Shown here in pieces: positions 48,101-58,824 of a DNA stretch of 64,000 bases. This DNA is from Massariosphaeria phaeospora (taxonomy: Eukaryota; Ascomycota; Dothideomycetes; Pleosporales). The notes below the pieces were generated by a model, which saw nothing but the letters and a program-made list of their open reading frames with translations, was not told the DNA's origin and searched no databases. The stretch is taken from the NCBI GenBank assembly GCA_011032825.1, contig JAADJZ010000004.1, positions 310,001 through 374,000 of the forward strand, read 5' to 3'. Every line of letters starts with the position of its first letter. Position 1 is the first letter of the stretch. A program made the translations under genes and the position numbers.

Positions 48101-48221
48101 CGGCGAGCTCCGCGATAACCGCAAGAAGGGCTTCCTTGACGAACTAGGCGAGCTGTGGGACGAGAGCCAGTACCAAGACGAGTTCGATCTCGACGGCTTC
48201 CTTGGCAAGATGAAGGGCTAG
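42165..48221 (+). CDS. MOT1: Mot1 / BTAF1-type Snf2 ATPase that removes TBP from DNA
   Basis: Essential global transcription regulator that uses ATP to strip TATA-binding protein from promoters. Four exons: 42165-42169 (5 nt), 42224-42250 (27 nt), 42402-47855 and 47906-48221, totalling 5,802 nt and 1,933 residues. Splicing gives the family N-terminus MSATRLDRLVILLETGSTAL followed by RNTAADQLADVQKQHPDELF. HEAT repeats fill the first 1,200 residues, with a KKRKK nuclear-localisation-like run (about 744). The ATPase starts LRSYQQDGVNWL (about 1332). It has Walker A DDMGLGKT (1358), DEGH (1470), SGTPIQNN (1497) and MDRAHRIGQKKVVNVYRI (about 1800). The last exon encodes the conserved bridge SLQRFKIDVASTVVNQQN and an acidic/aromatic tail. 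Length matches Mot1 (about 1,870-1,900). Confidence 0.97.
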
Positions 48222-50178
48222 ACGTCCGGTTCATCGAAAAAGCAAGCTTTAGCTGTTGTTACAACAGTAAAACAACCCTCTCCAATCCTCTTTCGATGTT
48301 ATATTCGGCTTTCCACTGCATTTACACATTTGGTGTTTTCTATGGGTGTTCGGTCAGGAGGTTCGGGATGGTTGGTTTGCTGCGTGCTTGTTGCGTGCAC
48401 GAATGCATACATGGATGGAGTACTCGGCCTCGATGCATTTTTGATGTGCGGGTTGGGTTGGGTTGGGCTCAGTCATTTACTTTAGCATGGCGTTGGTCGG
48501 TCGGTCGGTCGGGATCGATTCAACCCCCAGGGTGTTGATCTCAGCGGTACGGTCCGATTCACATGTGCACCATTGTCTGTCTGTCTTGAGACGGGGACGA
48601 CATCATGGTGTGTCTTCTTAAGGGGCGGCTTGCGGGTTGTGCATGGTGCGTTGCGCACTGTTAGACGAACAATTTCTCCGGCCTGCTTTGGGCGCTGGTC
48701 TGAAAGACTAGGGCTTGCATTGCGGGAAGCGCGAGGATCGATTAGTAAGGGAACAATTCAATGCTTTGACCCGGGGGACGATTACTACCCCTTCCACATT
48801 GGGATTCTGATCAGTATTTCATTGCGTGTTGCGTCATCACCACCATCATCATCACCATCGTCGTTATCGTCATCTACTCACGCGCACTCTTTTCCTTTCC
48901 TCAGACGTCCGAACCGCTCTATGCTTGCACTGTCCCTTCCTCCTGCTACCTTTGTAGTTCCTTCCTTGCGTCACTGCGGCGACCAGTCCAGTTCCGTTCA
49001 ATTCGTTTTCCTTGCACTTCAACCCCAGGGCTCCCACCCCGCGAAACGAACCAACTACCGACCCATCTACTGCGCCTCATTCAACCACGCCGTAAAGTAA
49101 AGTCACAGTTCCAGATAGACTTGCTCTCGTTAGACGAGCTCGGCTTACTTACTGTGAACATGGGTATAGTTCTTAATAGCCAGCCAGCCGTACCGCATGA
49201 GCTGCGCAGTCACTGCTGATGTGCGTGTATACGGTGCCCTCCTTTCCTCTAGTCTTCTTTTTGTGTGCAGGAACACCCCATCGATCTATATACCTCACCT
49301 GCGACCGGACCGGGAAGCGGTATCCGTTTCGCAGGCATTTTTCAGTTGACCGCGCGGCTGCTGGCTGCTGGCTGTATTGGCAAACACCCCATGTCTCGGT
49401 ACGTACGTCGGTGATCAAGTTGACGACGGACGGTTTAGATGCCGCGGGTCCTACTGATCTGTGCTGCTGTATAGCGGTGCGGCTGCGGTGCGGCTGGCGT
49501 GCGGTGTTTTTATCGTAGTATAGGCTTCTCTGTCATCAAATGTATGTTGGTAGTTTAGTTGGTAGTTGGTAGACTAGTGCGTGTGTTGTAGACAGTGCGG
49601 GGGCGGCAGCAGAACCATGCAAGATGTTCTGCCTTGCAGCATGAACCACCCAGCCGGGTTGCGTTGCTAACAGCCTTTTGCAGTGCGGCACAGAGCATAT
49701 GGAGGGTATGACGTCACATGACCCACTGTTTCGGCCGAGATATTCTAAAGATTTAGACGTTCCGAACTCCTCGCTCTGCACCACTGCACTGCGCTGCACA
49801 GTGGAATCTGACTTGCCTCGGCCGAGATAGGCATCTGCATCCCAAACAAGAGGTACAAATCTCTCCTCCATAGTGGTCCACGTTGAGTTTGGGCGCTTTG
49901 CGGATTACTGAGTAGATCGGAATTGTTTTGGGTAGGAGTGAGTGAGTGACTGACTGACTGACTGACTGACTGGAAGGTGTGAAGCACTTTACTTACTCCG
50001 ATAAATACCTGGCTCCTGCAGTACTCCGTATGCCACGCTACGCTTTCACCTTCGAAGACCCCGCCTAGTCCTCTAACAACTCAGCTAGCAATCCTCCCTA
50101 GCCCACCAAGCCAATCCTTCTGTGGTAGCTCGAAGCCAAGATTCGCAAACTATCAAAACCAGCCTATACCCGCCCACC
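48222..50178. other. Intergenic region, MOT1 to A-T-R enzyme gene
   Basis: No supportable gene. Contains GGTC tetranucleotide repeats (about 48495-48511), a GTGA/CTGA tetranucleotide tract (about 49936-49972) and a TACTCCGTA motif (50022-50030) about 150 bp before the next start codon. Confidence 0.5.
49936..49972 (+). repeat. GTGA/CTGA tetranucleotide repeat
   Basis: Three GTGA-type units pass into about six GACT units in the upstream region of the A-T-R gene. Confidence 0.85.
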
Positions 50179-53100
50179 ATGGCGATCGGCCACCGCCTAC
50201 TACCGGCTCTCGTCGACGAAATCGCCCAGTCAGACCCGTCTCGCATCTTCTACTCCGTGCCCAAATCAAAGGACCTCTCCCACGGCTTCCGCGACATCGA
50301 CGCCAGGACGTTTGCGCGCGCCGTGAATCGCTGCTCGTGGTACCTCGAGGAAAAGCTAGGACGTGGCCATGGGTTCCCGACGCTTGCCTATATGGGCCCT
50401 CAAGATGTCGTCTACGCCATCTTGATACTGGCATGCGTCAAAACGGGCTACAAGCTTCTCTTGACGTCGCCCCGAAATACCATCGAAGCGCACGTGTCAC
50501 TGCTGGAGAAGACTGAGTGTGCGACCTTCTTACTGCCGCCGAATTATCCCCTGCCGGCTGTCAAGCAGATCCTAGCTGCGCGGCAGATGCACGTTCTGGA
50601 AATTCCGACCATGGAGCACTGGCTGGAGGATGGGCCGGTCGAGACGTACGCTTACACCAAAACGTTTACTGAAGCGAGACTGGAGCCGTTCGTCGTGCTG
50701 CACACGTCTGGGTCGACAGGAATGCCGAAGCCCATTGTCGAGAACCATGGGACTGTTTCCATTGTGGATGCTTTCACGGCGTTGCCTTCGCTAGGGGAGA
50801 AACCTACTTACCCAGCAATGTGCGCGGGAAAACGGGTGTATCTTACTTTCCCCCTCTTCCACTGTGCGGGCATGTCGATGATACTTCCTGCTTGCATATA
50901 CAACGGCTTCACTGTGGTTCTGGGCCCGTTCCCACCATCTGCTGAGGTTGCTAATGCTGTGCATGTCTACGGCAACGTGCAGTATACTTGCCTGGCACCG
51001 ACGACGCTGGTCGATCTGACAAAGGATCCCGCACATCTGAACAACCTTGGCCGCTTAGAAAACGTTGCATATGGAGGGGGCCCTCTACCCCAAGCCGTGG
51101 GCGACCAGATCATTAGCAAGACGCGTTTAGTCAGTTGTCTCGGATCAACGGAATGCGGGATATTTCCTATCTGTCTGTGCGACTTGGAAGACTGGGCCTA
51201 CATGAGCTTCAGCCCCGTTGCCGGACTCGAATACCGTCCTGTCTCGGAAAACCAGTACGAGCAAGTTGTCGTGAGGAGGCCGGAGCTGGAACAGTACCAG
51301 GGTATCTTTGCAACCTTTCCGGAGTTAACCGAGTGGCCTATGAAGGATCTCTACTCCAAACATCCCACAAAGGCAAATGTCTGGATCTTCAGAGGGCGAA
51401 CTGATGACATCATCGTCTTTTCCACTGGCGAAAAGCTCAATCCTCTGGAGATGCAGTGCGTCATCTGTGCGAACCCCGCCGTGAACGCTGCGCTGGTTAC
51501 TGGACTTGGACGATTCCAGGCGAGCCTTTTGGTGGAAGCTGCCGAGCCACCCAGGAACGAAGACGAGAAGGAAAAGTTGCTGAATGCGATCTGGCCGTCC
51601 GTGGAGGCAGCGAACAAAATCAGTCCCTCCCATGGACGAATCCACCGGGATATGATCGCGTTCACAACAGAAGACAAACCCATGCTGAGAGCCGGCAAAG
51701 GAACCGTGCAACGGACGATGACTATCGACCTCTATAGCTCAGAGCTCGATGCCCTGTACAAAGTGAACGAGGCCCCGTCAACCAAACCTGCGAGCGTTGG
51801 GAGTAAAGGCGATACCAGCGACGTTGTAAATCGTATCATTGCGGCGTCTACGGACATCGAGATTAGCTCGCTCGATCCCACCGCTGACCTCTTCGGACAA
51901 GGCCTCGACTCCTTACAGGTCGCGCTCATTACTAAGAGGATTAACGAGTATCTCTCAGAACAAGGAAAGCCTCAGTCAATGGAGGCAAGGATGCTGTACT
52001 CAAACCCCAGTATCGCTACAATCACCGCAGTCGTATCAAGTCTCATTGGAGATCAATCTCTCACAGAGAGTGTTGATGCCGCTCAGAACATGCTGAACCT
52101 GTACGAGCATCATGCGTCCAGTCTTCCTATCTCTGCAAGACCGGCACAGCCAAAGTCATCGGGCGATTTCGTTGTCCTGCTCACCGGCTCGACTGGTTCT
52201 CTCGGGTCGTATATCCTCGATGTCTTGATCAGTGATTCTCAGGTTTCCCGCATATATTGCCTGAACCGAGGCCCTGGCAGTCTCGAGCGCCAACAGAAGT
52301 CGCAAGCTTCGAAGTGCCTTCAGCCACCACTCCGGAATAAGGTTGAATGTCTTGACGCAGACACTTCGAAGCCCTATTTTGGTCTTCCAGTATCCAAGTA
52401 CAAAGCTCTCTTGAACGAAGTCTCCAATGTCATTCACAATGCCTGGCAGGTCGACTTCAACATGGCCATCAGTTCCTTCAGCCCCCAAATCACCGCAGTC
52501 AGTCGGTTCGTCGACTTCTCGGCACACTCCAAATTCGGCGCACGGCTGTTCTTCATCTCTAGTATCAGCACCGTCATGAACTGGCGATCTGTCGCAGGAT
52601 GTTCCGACGGCGTTCCTGAGCAGATCTTCGAGGACTGGAAGGTCCCTGAGGCGATCGGGTACGGACAGTCGAAGTTCGTGGCGGAGCGCCTACTCGACAC
52701 AGCGGCAAGGGAAGCGGGCGTCCCTGCCGTGGTTTGTCGCGTTGGCCAGATCGCCGGCCCCACGACAGCGGCTGGCATGTGGCCCAAGCAAGAGTGGCTT
52801 CCGAGCCTGATCAAGAGTTCGAAGCACTTGGGGCGTCTTCCGGCCTCACTTGGTTCGGTAGACACGGTGGACTGGATACCAGTCGACATACTTGCACGGA
52901 GCGTCGTGGAGCTCGCTACTTCGTCAACCCCAGAGGAAGCGGGTGCTACCGTGTATCATGCTGTCAATCCGCAACGCACCTCTTGGAAGGAGCTCTTGCC
53001 TGTTTTTGCGCATTGCCTTCAAACTGACAAGGAGATCCAAATAGTGCCGTTTGCAGAGTGGGCGCACGCGCTGCGTGAGAGTGCATCTACAACGGAGGAC

Positions 53101-53280
53101 ATCAACGAGAACCCGGCGATCAAGCTTCTGGATTTCTTTGCAGGTGTAGCCAGCAAAGCCGAAGGAGAGGCGACAATACTGGAGACTCGGAAAACTGTGT
53201 GTGTGTCGAGTAGCCTGGCAGGTCTGGAGGCGGTACAGGAGGAATGGGTAGAGAACTGGATGAAACAGTGGGCGTTCTGA
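50179..53280 (+). CDS. NRPS-like adenylation-thiolation-reductase (carboxylic acid reductase-like)
   Basis: Single-exon gene of 1,033 residues with A-T-R architecture. Such enzymes activate a carboxylic acid with ATP, load it on a phosphopantetheine arm and release it reductively with NAD(P)H as an aldehyde or alcohol. The A domain has HTSGSTGMPKP (about 175), LTFPLFHCAG and GRTDDIIVFSTGEKLNP. The carrier domain has FGQGLDSLQ, with the modified serine at about 578. The reductase domain has the nucleotide-binding LLTGSTGSLGSYIL (about 668) and the catalytic YGQSK (about 828). There is no condensation domain. The ATG at 50179 sits in a strong context (CCCACCATGG), and upstream in-frame codons are non-ATG. 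A P450 follows in the same direction after a 0.9-kb gap, suggesting a small biosynthetic locus. The acid substrate cannot be inferred. All key motifs appear intact. Confidence 0.92.
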   Translation: MAIGHRLLPALVDEIAQSDPSRIFYSVPKSKDLSHGFRDIDARTFARAVNRCSWYLEEKLGRGHGFPTLAYMGPQDVVYAILILACVKTGYKLLLTSPRNTIEAHVSLLEKTECATFLLPPNYPLPAVKQILAARQMHVLEIPTMEHWLEDGPVETYAYTKTFTEARLEPFVVLHTSGSTGMPKPIVENHGTVSIVDAFTALPSLGEKPTYPAMCAGKRVYLTFPLFHCAGMSMILPACIYNGFTVVLGPFPPSAEVANAVHVYGNVQYTCLAPTTLVDLTKDPAHLNNLGRLENVAYGGGPLPQAVGDQIISKTRLVSCLGSTECGIFPICLCDLEDWAYMSFSPVAGLEYRPVSENQYEQVVVRRPELEQYQGIFATFPELTEWPMKDLYSKHPTKANVWIFRGRTDDIIVFSTGEKLNPLEMQCVICANPAVNAALVTGLGRFQASLLVEAAEPPRNEDEKEKLLNAIWPSVEAANKISPSHGRIHRDMIAFTTEDKPMLRAGKGTVQRTMTIDLYSSELDALYKVNEAPSTKPASVGSKGDTSDVVNRIIAASTDIEISSLDPTADLFGQGLDSLQVALITKRINEYLSEQGKPQSMEARMLYSNPSIATITAVVSSLIGDQSLTESVDAAQNMLNLYEHHASSLPISARPAQPKSSGDFVVLLTGSTGSLGSYILDVLISDSQVSRIYCLNRGPGSLERQQKSQASKCLQPPLRNKVECLDADTSKPYFGLPVSKYKALLNEVSNVIHNAWQVDFNMAISSFSPQITAVSRFVDFSAHSKFGARLFFISSISTVMNWRSVAGCSDGVPEQIFEDWKVPEAIGYGQSKFVAERLLDTAAREAGVPAVVCRVGQIAGPTTAAGMWPKQEWLPSLIKSSKHLGRLPASLGSVDTVDWIPVDILARSVVELATSSTPEEAGATVYHAVNPQRTSWKELLPVFAHCLQTDKEIQIVPFAEWAHALRESASTTEDINENPAIKLLDFFAGVASKAEGEATILETRKTVCVSSSLAGLEAVQEEWVENWMKQWAF

Positions 53281-53587
53281 ACGTGAGATCGATGACGTAC
53301 ATCGTTGCAGGCCCGTGCTGATGGCCTCGCGACGCGACTTCGCCGTGCGGGTGAGAAGCCGAAGTCAAGAACCCCTGAAGTTGAACAATACTCTCCCCAA
53401 GATAATGTGTATAATAATCATCGGAATCCCAAACAATGGAAGACAGGAGTTCATCTTCCCAGTGCTTGGACCTATGTCGTCGTTGTCGACGTTGTCTTCG
53501 ACTCGTGCGATAACATACTCGTCGTCAGGTAGGACGTCTCGTACGAAGTACATATACCGTACAAGCTAGTTTACTCGTCTCAGCGAT

Positions 53588-53650
53588 ACTCTGTTAAGCA
53601 GGGGTCGTACAGACAGAGAGACCACTCAACAGCGCCACCAAGCATCTATT
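53588..53650 (+). repeat. Left terminal inverted repeat of the foldback element
   Basis: Begins ACTCTGTTAAGCAGGGG. Pairs with 53827-53889. Confidence 0.8.
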
Positions 53651-53826
53651 AGCTAGATAGGCCGGACCGCAGTCAGTCCGCCCGGAGATGAGCTAGCCCG
53701 AGTGGAAAAATCTATGCCCAGCGTGCGAGCGGCCCAGCTAATACCCCAGGCGGACCAACTACTACCCCGAGCGGACCAACTACTACCCCAGGCGGACTGG
53801 CTACGGTCTAGCCTACTCAGCTAATA

Positions 53827-53889
53827 CATAGATGCTTAGTGGCGCTGTTGAGTGGTCTCTCTGTCTGTACGACCCCTGCTTAACAGAGT
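53827..53889 (-). repeat. Right terminal inverted repeat of the foldback element
   Basis: Reverse complement of the left end, with one C/T difference in the outer 50 bp. Confidence 0.8.
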
Positions 53890-54196
53890 TCAGAGGGCGG
53901 GTGTATACGCCCCCTCTATCTATACGCTCTCCCTGGATCATACGCCTCCTGCCTCAGAGTCATTGGGTTTTGGTACATACGCCTACTCTACACATAACTG
54001 GTAGCTAATTAGAGAGCCTTATAGAGAAAACTTATCCTATGCGCCCGCCTTGTTTAGTACGCCGCTTCTAAGTTCTGGATTATACCCTCCGCAACAACGA
54101 GCTACACACGGTGTTGCTTGCCATCCTTACTGTGCCGTATAGAGCTGTGCCGCAACCCTTCTGAACACAAGCTCCCTACATCGTTCAGTCGGCACG

Positions 54197-55888
54197 ATGA
54201 ACGCTATCATTGACCTGGTTACATTCCGAAACGTCGCAGCAGGTGTGGTCGTATATCTGATCAGCCTTACGTTCTATCGCCTCACGCTCCACCCTCTCGC
54301 CCGGTTTCCCGGCCCAAAGTTAGCTGCTATCACGAGATACTACGAGGGCTACTACGACCTCGTGCAGAATGGTCAATACACGTTCAAGATAGCAAAGTTG
54401 CATAAAGAATATGGTACGACTCTACTTCACTTCCTAGCATGGGCGTCGCTTAGTCCTCCCACACAGGCCCAATCATCCGCATCAGCTCTTATGAATTGCA
54501 TATCAACGACCCAGTCTTCCTGGAGACTCTCTATCGTCAAGACGCACACTTCGACAAGTACGCCTGGGCCGTCGACGCCTTTGCAGCTAAGGGAGCGACC
54601 CTGTTTACAGCCGCTCACAGTCTCCACAAAGCCCGGCGTCAGCCGCTAAGCCCTTTCTTTTCAAAAGCCAAGGTTGCTGCTCGACAGGATTTAATTCAAC
54701 GGCACCTGAATAAGTTTTGCCAACGCATGTCCGCATTTTCAAATTCGAGAGCAACGTTTGAATTGGGCGCAGCAATGACCGCCTTTACCCGAGATGTTGC
54801 GAACGAGTTCATCACTGGCAAGAGCTACGATATCCTTGATCATGAGGATTTTGACATTGCCATGCTAGCTGCAAGCCAAGGTTCGGGCCAGATTTGGAGA
54901 CTTACCAAGTTCGTGCGGTGGTTTGCTCCTGCTATGATGGCCATACCGATTGACTGGGTCATGAAGATTGCAAGTGAGGACATGAAAGTCTTCTTCCGCC
55001 ACATAAAGGTGAACAAAGACTCTGACAAGCACATTGAATCTTCTGTTGATGCTCAGCTTGACAGGAAACCATGCAAGATACACAGAATCTCATGACCGCA
55101 ATAGCCTCCCCTACTCCAAATGACAAAGCCCCACGCACCATCGTCCACGAAATCATGGGCTCGAAACTACCACCCTCCGAGAAGACACATGACCGGATTT
55201 TCCAAGACGTATCCACCGTATCTGGGGCAGGCTTCGAAACCACCGCCAGCGCTCTTCGGCTGATATTCTTCCACGTTTTCAGCAACGCGGATATCTTGCA
55301 ACGACTACGCGACGAGCTGGCTTCTGCCGGCGCTTCATCGTCAGACCAGCTCGATCTAAAGACCCTCGAGCAGCTGCCCTACTTAACCGCGATCCTGATG
55401 GAAGGTATGCGCCTGAGCCCTGCTATCGCCACACGCATGGCTCGCATCGCGCCAAACACCGGCCTCGTCTACGACAAGTGGCACATACCCGCGGACACAC
55501 CCGTTGGCATGACGATCCTCCTACTCCACATGAACGAAACACTATATCCCGAGCCCAAACGCTTCAATCCGGATCGATGGATGGATCCCGATGTCCGGAG
55601 AGAGGCTGAAAGGGGATTTGCACCCTTCTCGAGAGGCACCAGGAATTGTCTGGGCATGTAGTAAGTTCATCTACTCTGGGGATACTAAGATTAGTGGTTT
55701 AGCTAGCTGACCGGGTAACAACTAGCCTTGCGTGGGCCGAAATGTACAAAGCTGTGGCTGTGCTTGCTCAACGTTTCGACTTTTGGTTCGAGGGTGCGAG
55801 GGCTGAGGACTTTGAGTGCAATAGCGACCAATTCGCGCTGGGGACTAAGGGTAAGGGCACTTTGAGAGCTACCGCAACGGTACGCTAG
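54197..55888 (+). CDS. Cytochrome P450 monooxygenase
   Basis: Membrane-anchored heme monooxygenase. Four exons: 54197-54413, 54467-55008, 55065-55660 and 55726-55888, giving 505 residues. An N-terminal hydrophobic anchor (VAAGVVVYLISLTFYRL) is followed by the proline hinge HPLARFPGPK. The I-helix motif GAGFETTAS is at about 306, ExxR is EGMR (about 366), PERF-like is FNPDRW, and the heme loop is FSRGTRNCLGM with Cys448. The last intron splits the residue after the heme loop, giving MYLAWAEMYKAV. The N-terminal half (YYEGYYDLVQNGQYTFKI, PIIRISSYELHINDP) resembles fungal P450s of the CYP58/trichodiene-oxygenase type, which is a memory-based impression. Neighbour to the A-T-R enzyme in the same orientation, it may oxidise that pathway's product. 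The small intron at 55009-55064 was chosen because it restores the frame. Confidence 0.9.
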
Positions 55889-58824
55889 GCCTGGTCGCTG
55901 TGCGAGTTTGTGGTTCCGCTCATTCCGCCAAGGCGTGTTCTTCACTGAGACGCGAGCATTCAACACCAGGACTGTGATGCGAAGACCAAATCAAATCATA
56001 TCAAAACGTGTCGCATGGACCGAAACGAGCAGAACCCCACTTTCATATCATTGAATCCATCGATTCAAAAAAATTCACATTGCATCCACTGGTAAAACTG
56101 CTCCCTATGATTAACATATCAGCCTTTCCTGAAGTTTCCTTCTCAACTCAACCCTGAAAATCATGATGGGCGTCTCCATGATCTTTCTTCCCGAGTGTTT
56201 TGACGTCGAAGAGAAGAACAACACATAATTGAGGTATTCGATAGTTTTGAGTGGAGTCAAACCTTACTCTATCATGCGGATAACAACGAGCAAAGAGGAT
56301 CAAAGAGCTTATATACTTTTAGGAACACCGGCAAACTATAATGAGTTTTCCGCGACACTAATGAATTTGGTGCCTCCAGCCACACCATGATCTCTTTGCA
56401 CAGTCTTTTCCACTTCTTTGTAACGTAACTTCACTCGCTCGCTTTACTTTATCCATGGCACTTGTCTTGTTTTCTCATTATCTCCGTGTCTTGCTATGCA
56501 CTTTTCCCATCTTCCCTCCTCCGCATGGAGCACACCCACAATAAACTCCACCCCAGTCTCTATCCAAGCGGATACTGCTAAATCTCGAACCCAAACCGAG
56601 TACATGGTCTAGCTTACTGTTCGCGGGATGCCCAGGAGGCAGAACATGGCGACGATATGACTCTCATTTTGAACCAAAAGCCGGGATCGAACACATAGTT
56701 CCTCACCAGATAGCTTTTTATAAAACACCACGGTTTGTGCGGTGGTGTAGAGAACGAAGAGGTGGGTAATGGAGGGGCCTATATACCCGGAGGTGATGAC
56801 GAAGATACGACGGGACGATGGATGTGGAGCTGCACAGTATATACTATGTGTGCATCTTGCATCACCAATGCTCATAAAGCTTCACCGTTCAAATTTTAAC
56901 CCACGCAGCTTTTCGACGACTTCCACATCGTCATCAATCACCTCCTTACAACACCATGCCCCCATCCTACTGCTTCTCAAGACATTTGCCATGTCCACTT
57001 TTCTTTCTAGAGAGGAAGTCTCTCAAGCCTTGGGGAAATGTTCGGCGAATTCTTTAAAGTCGCTTTCGAATTGACGCAGTTATGTGAGAGTCTTGAGGCG
57101 CGAGCATGGAGGGATCTTTATATCCAGCTCCACGTGCTTGTTCCATGACACGACGTGGCATGAGCTCACTCGGATTTCAAAAAGGACCAGGCTCTCCAAC
57201 CATCACATTACTTTTGCGCAATCTAGAGACGCTGCGTTCAAAAGAGTTATATGAGAATATGGAGCCCAGGGATCTTTATACCCAGCTACACGGATTCGGA
57301 TCAGTTTAGTGATGTTAAACTGTCCGACCGGCCTCTTGCTCATCAGAAGCTATTTTCGAAAAAACTCGTCCAGATCCAAACCTCCCACCATGCAGCAGGT
57401 CGAAACCGCTTTTTGAGACTCTCACATAGCTGCCCTCTTAGTGTACTTTGGAACTCTCTTCCCAACACATGATGAGATATTTGAGTGGTTTTAGAGAAGC
57501 AGACTCTCAAACATGCGTAGAGTCGTCGACGGGTTTTTGGCGAGATGATGATCTTAACAGCTTCAGTTTAGGGATACTCTTTTATACCGGTCCCCGTCGA
57601 ATCGTCCGGCGACTGATAGGGCAAACAGTTCCTCTCTTCCATGCAGACAAATTTCCTGATTTTCCAATCAGATCCAACTCTTCCACTATAGGACAAACGA
57701 AGTATAGATGTAAACTCCCATCAGTACCCCCTAGAGATATTTTATTCCCAGCACTCCCACACCCGAACACATCACGTTCGGACATAATGATTTTATTCAC
57801 GGCCAGAGACACCATGAACCATCTCGCGGATCTTTTTCAGAGTGACCGCGAACGAGGATGTTGTGTGTTGAGACTTCCAAATCGCAGGAGAAAGGGATCT
57901 TTATGCTTGTTTACCCATCACCAAACCATTGCCTGATCATTATCATTAAATCATCGTCATCATCAGCCGACCTTCTTCCTACACCCGCACCATGACAAGT
58001 GTGTCCATCCATTTTCAGTACACCGAGCGGCTCGCATCCCATGAACACTTCGAGTATCTGATTTTTACAGGAACTCCGATAGCGCCATAGCGCATGAATG
58101 GTAAGGCTTTTAGTGTAGGTAGACCTTCCTATGTGTACTTGTGAAGAGAGAGAAAGATAGAGGAACGGAGGAGGGACTTATATAGATAAAGGAGGCATAG
58201 ATGGACAGGGAGAGAAAAAGTGGAAAAGCGACGTCGACGGGGCGCATGTGTCAAAAGCTGGCTAAACACAATTGAATACGGAGTGAAGATGCTCATCATC
58301 ACTATCGCACGATGCCCACCATCATCGGCACAACATGACTAGTCTTAGTACGAAGAACACCAGAATATAGTACGATGTCCCAGATGTGTTTAGACACTCA
58401 GCTCCCCATGGGCCTGGACCATATCTATTTTAGAATTACTAGAGCTCGCTCATAGTGTGTAGTGAGACTGAGCCTAGAAGGGGGCTTATATAGGCGTGGG
58501 AACGTAGCGATGTCGGGCAAGGAAGATGAGATGAAGATAGGAGATGCCGAAGACGGAGGATAGACAACGACATTGCGGAACGCCAGAAAATGGCGCACGG
58601 AAACCTTTTCTAAAAGATATATGGGTGTGTTTTAGCATTCGGACCTAGAGCCGTTGGATGAGGAATAGTCTAGTGTTGCGCTTTTATGGTGTCGTTTACT
58701 CGTGCAGATAGATACCTACTCTAGAAACCGAGGTGGTTTTCGTACTCTTCGAAGTGCCGCCAAAGCGTACTGAGTGAGCCCTTGCGCATGAAGGGAGCGT
58801 TACTTTTCCCCAAGTCCTCGTCGC
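55889..58824. other. Gene-free 2.9-kb region with repeated TATA-like segments
   Basis: No convincing gene. Four CTTATATA/CCTATATA boxes preceded by purine-rich sequence occur at about 56308, 56778, 58177 and 58485. Two 24-bp segments beginning GGGATCTTTATA are nearly identical (57111-57134, 57269-57293), with a shorter third at 57894. A 19-bp inverted match links 57074-57095 and 57413-57435. A 162-codon frame (57448-57936) has no motif. Confidence 0.5.
57111..57293 (+). repeat. Dispersed direct repeat GGGATCTTTATA(T/C)CCAGCT
   Basis: Copies at 57111-57134 and 57269-57293 are nearly identical over about 24 bp, including ATGGAG shortly upstream of each. A partial copy lies at 57894-57905. Confidence 0.6.

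Larger units (their letters stand above)
53588..53889. mobile_element. Foldback / MITE-like inverted-repeat element, about 302 bp
   Basis: The two ends are inverted copies: ACTCTGTTAAGCAGGGG at the left and its complement ending at 53889. About 60 bp at each end match with one or two differences. The similarity continues inward (TTAGCT...GGCGGAC regions) to about 110 bp per arm, so the whole element could fold into one long hairpin. The centre contains GGACCAACTACTACCCC repeated. It has no coding capacity. I could not define a clear target-site duplication. The ends differ from those of the Fot1-type element at 60289. Confidence 0.8.
53281..54196. other. Intergenic region containing a foldback element
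   Basis: Between the A-T-R enzyme and the P450. It is dominated by the inverted-repeat element at 53588-53889. After that, short repeats of TATACGC-type sequence recur at about 53900-53980. Confidence 0.6.

Noticed and set aside
50122..50178. Upstream extension of the A-T-R enzyme
   Set aside because: It starts at a GTG, while a well-placed ATG with a strong context at 50179 begins the conserved sequence.
57448..57936. 162-codon plus-strand frame in the gene-free region
   Set aside because: No motif, no splice partner, and it overlaps the repeated TATA-like segments. Length alone is not enough.
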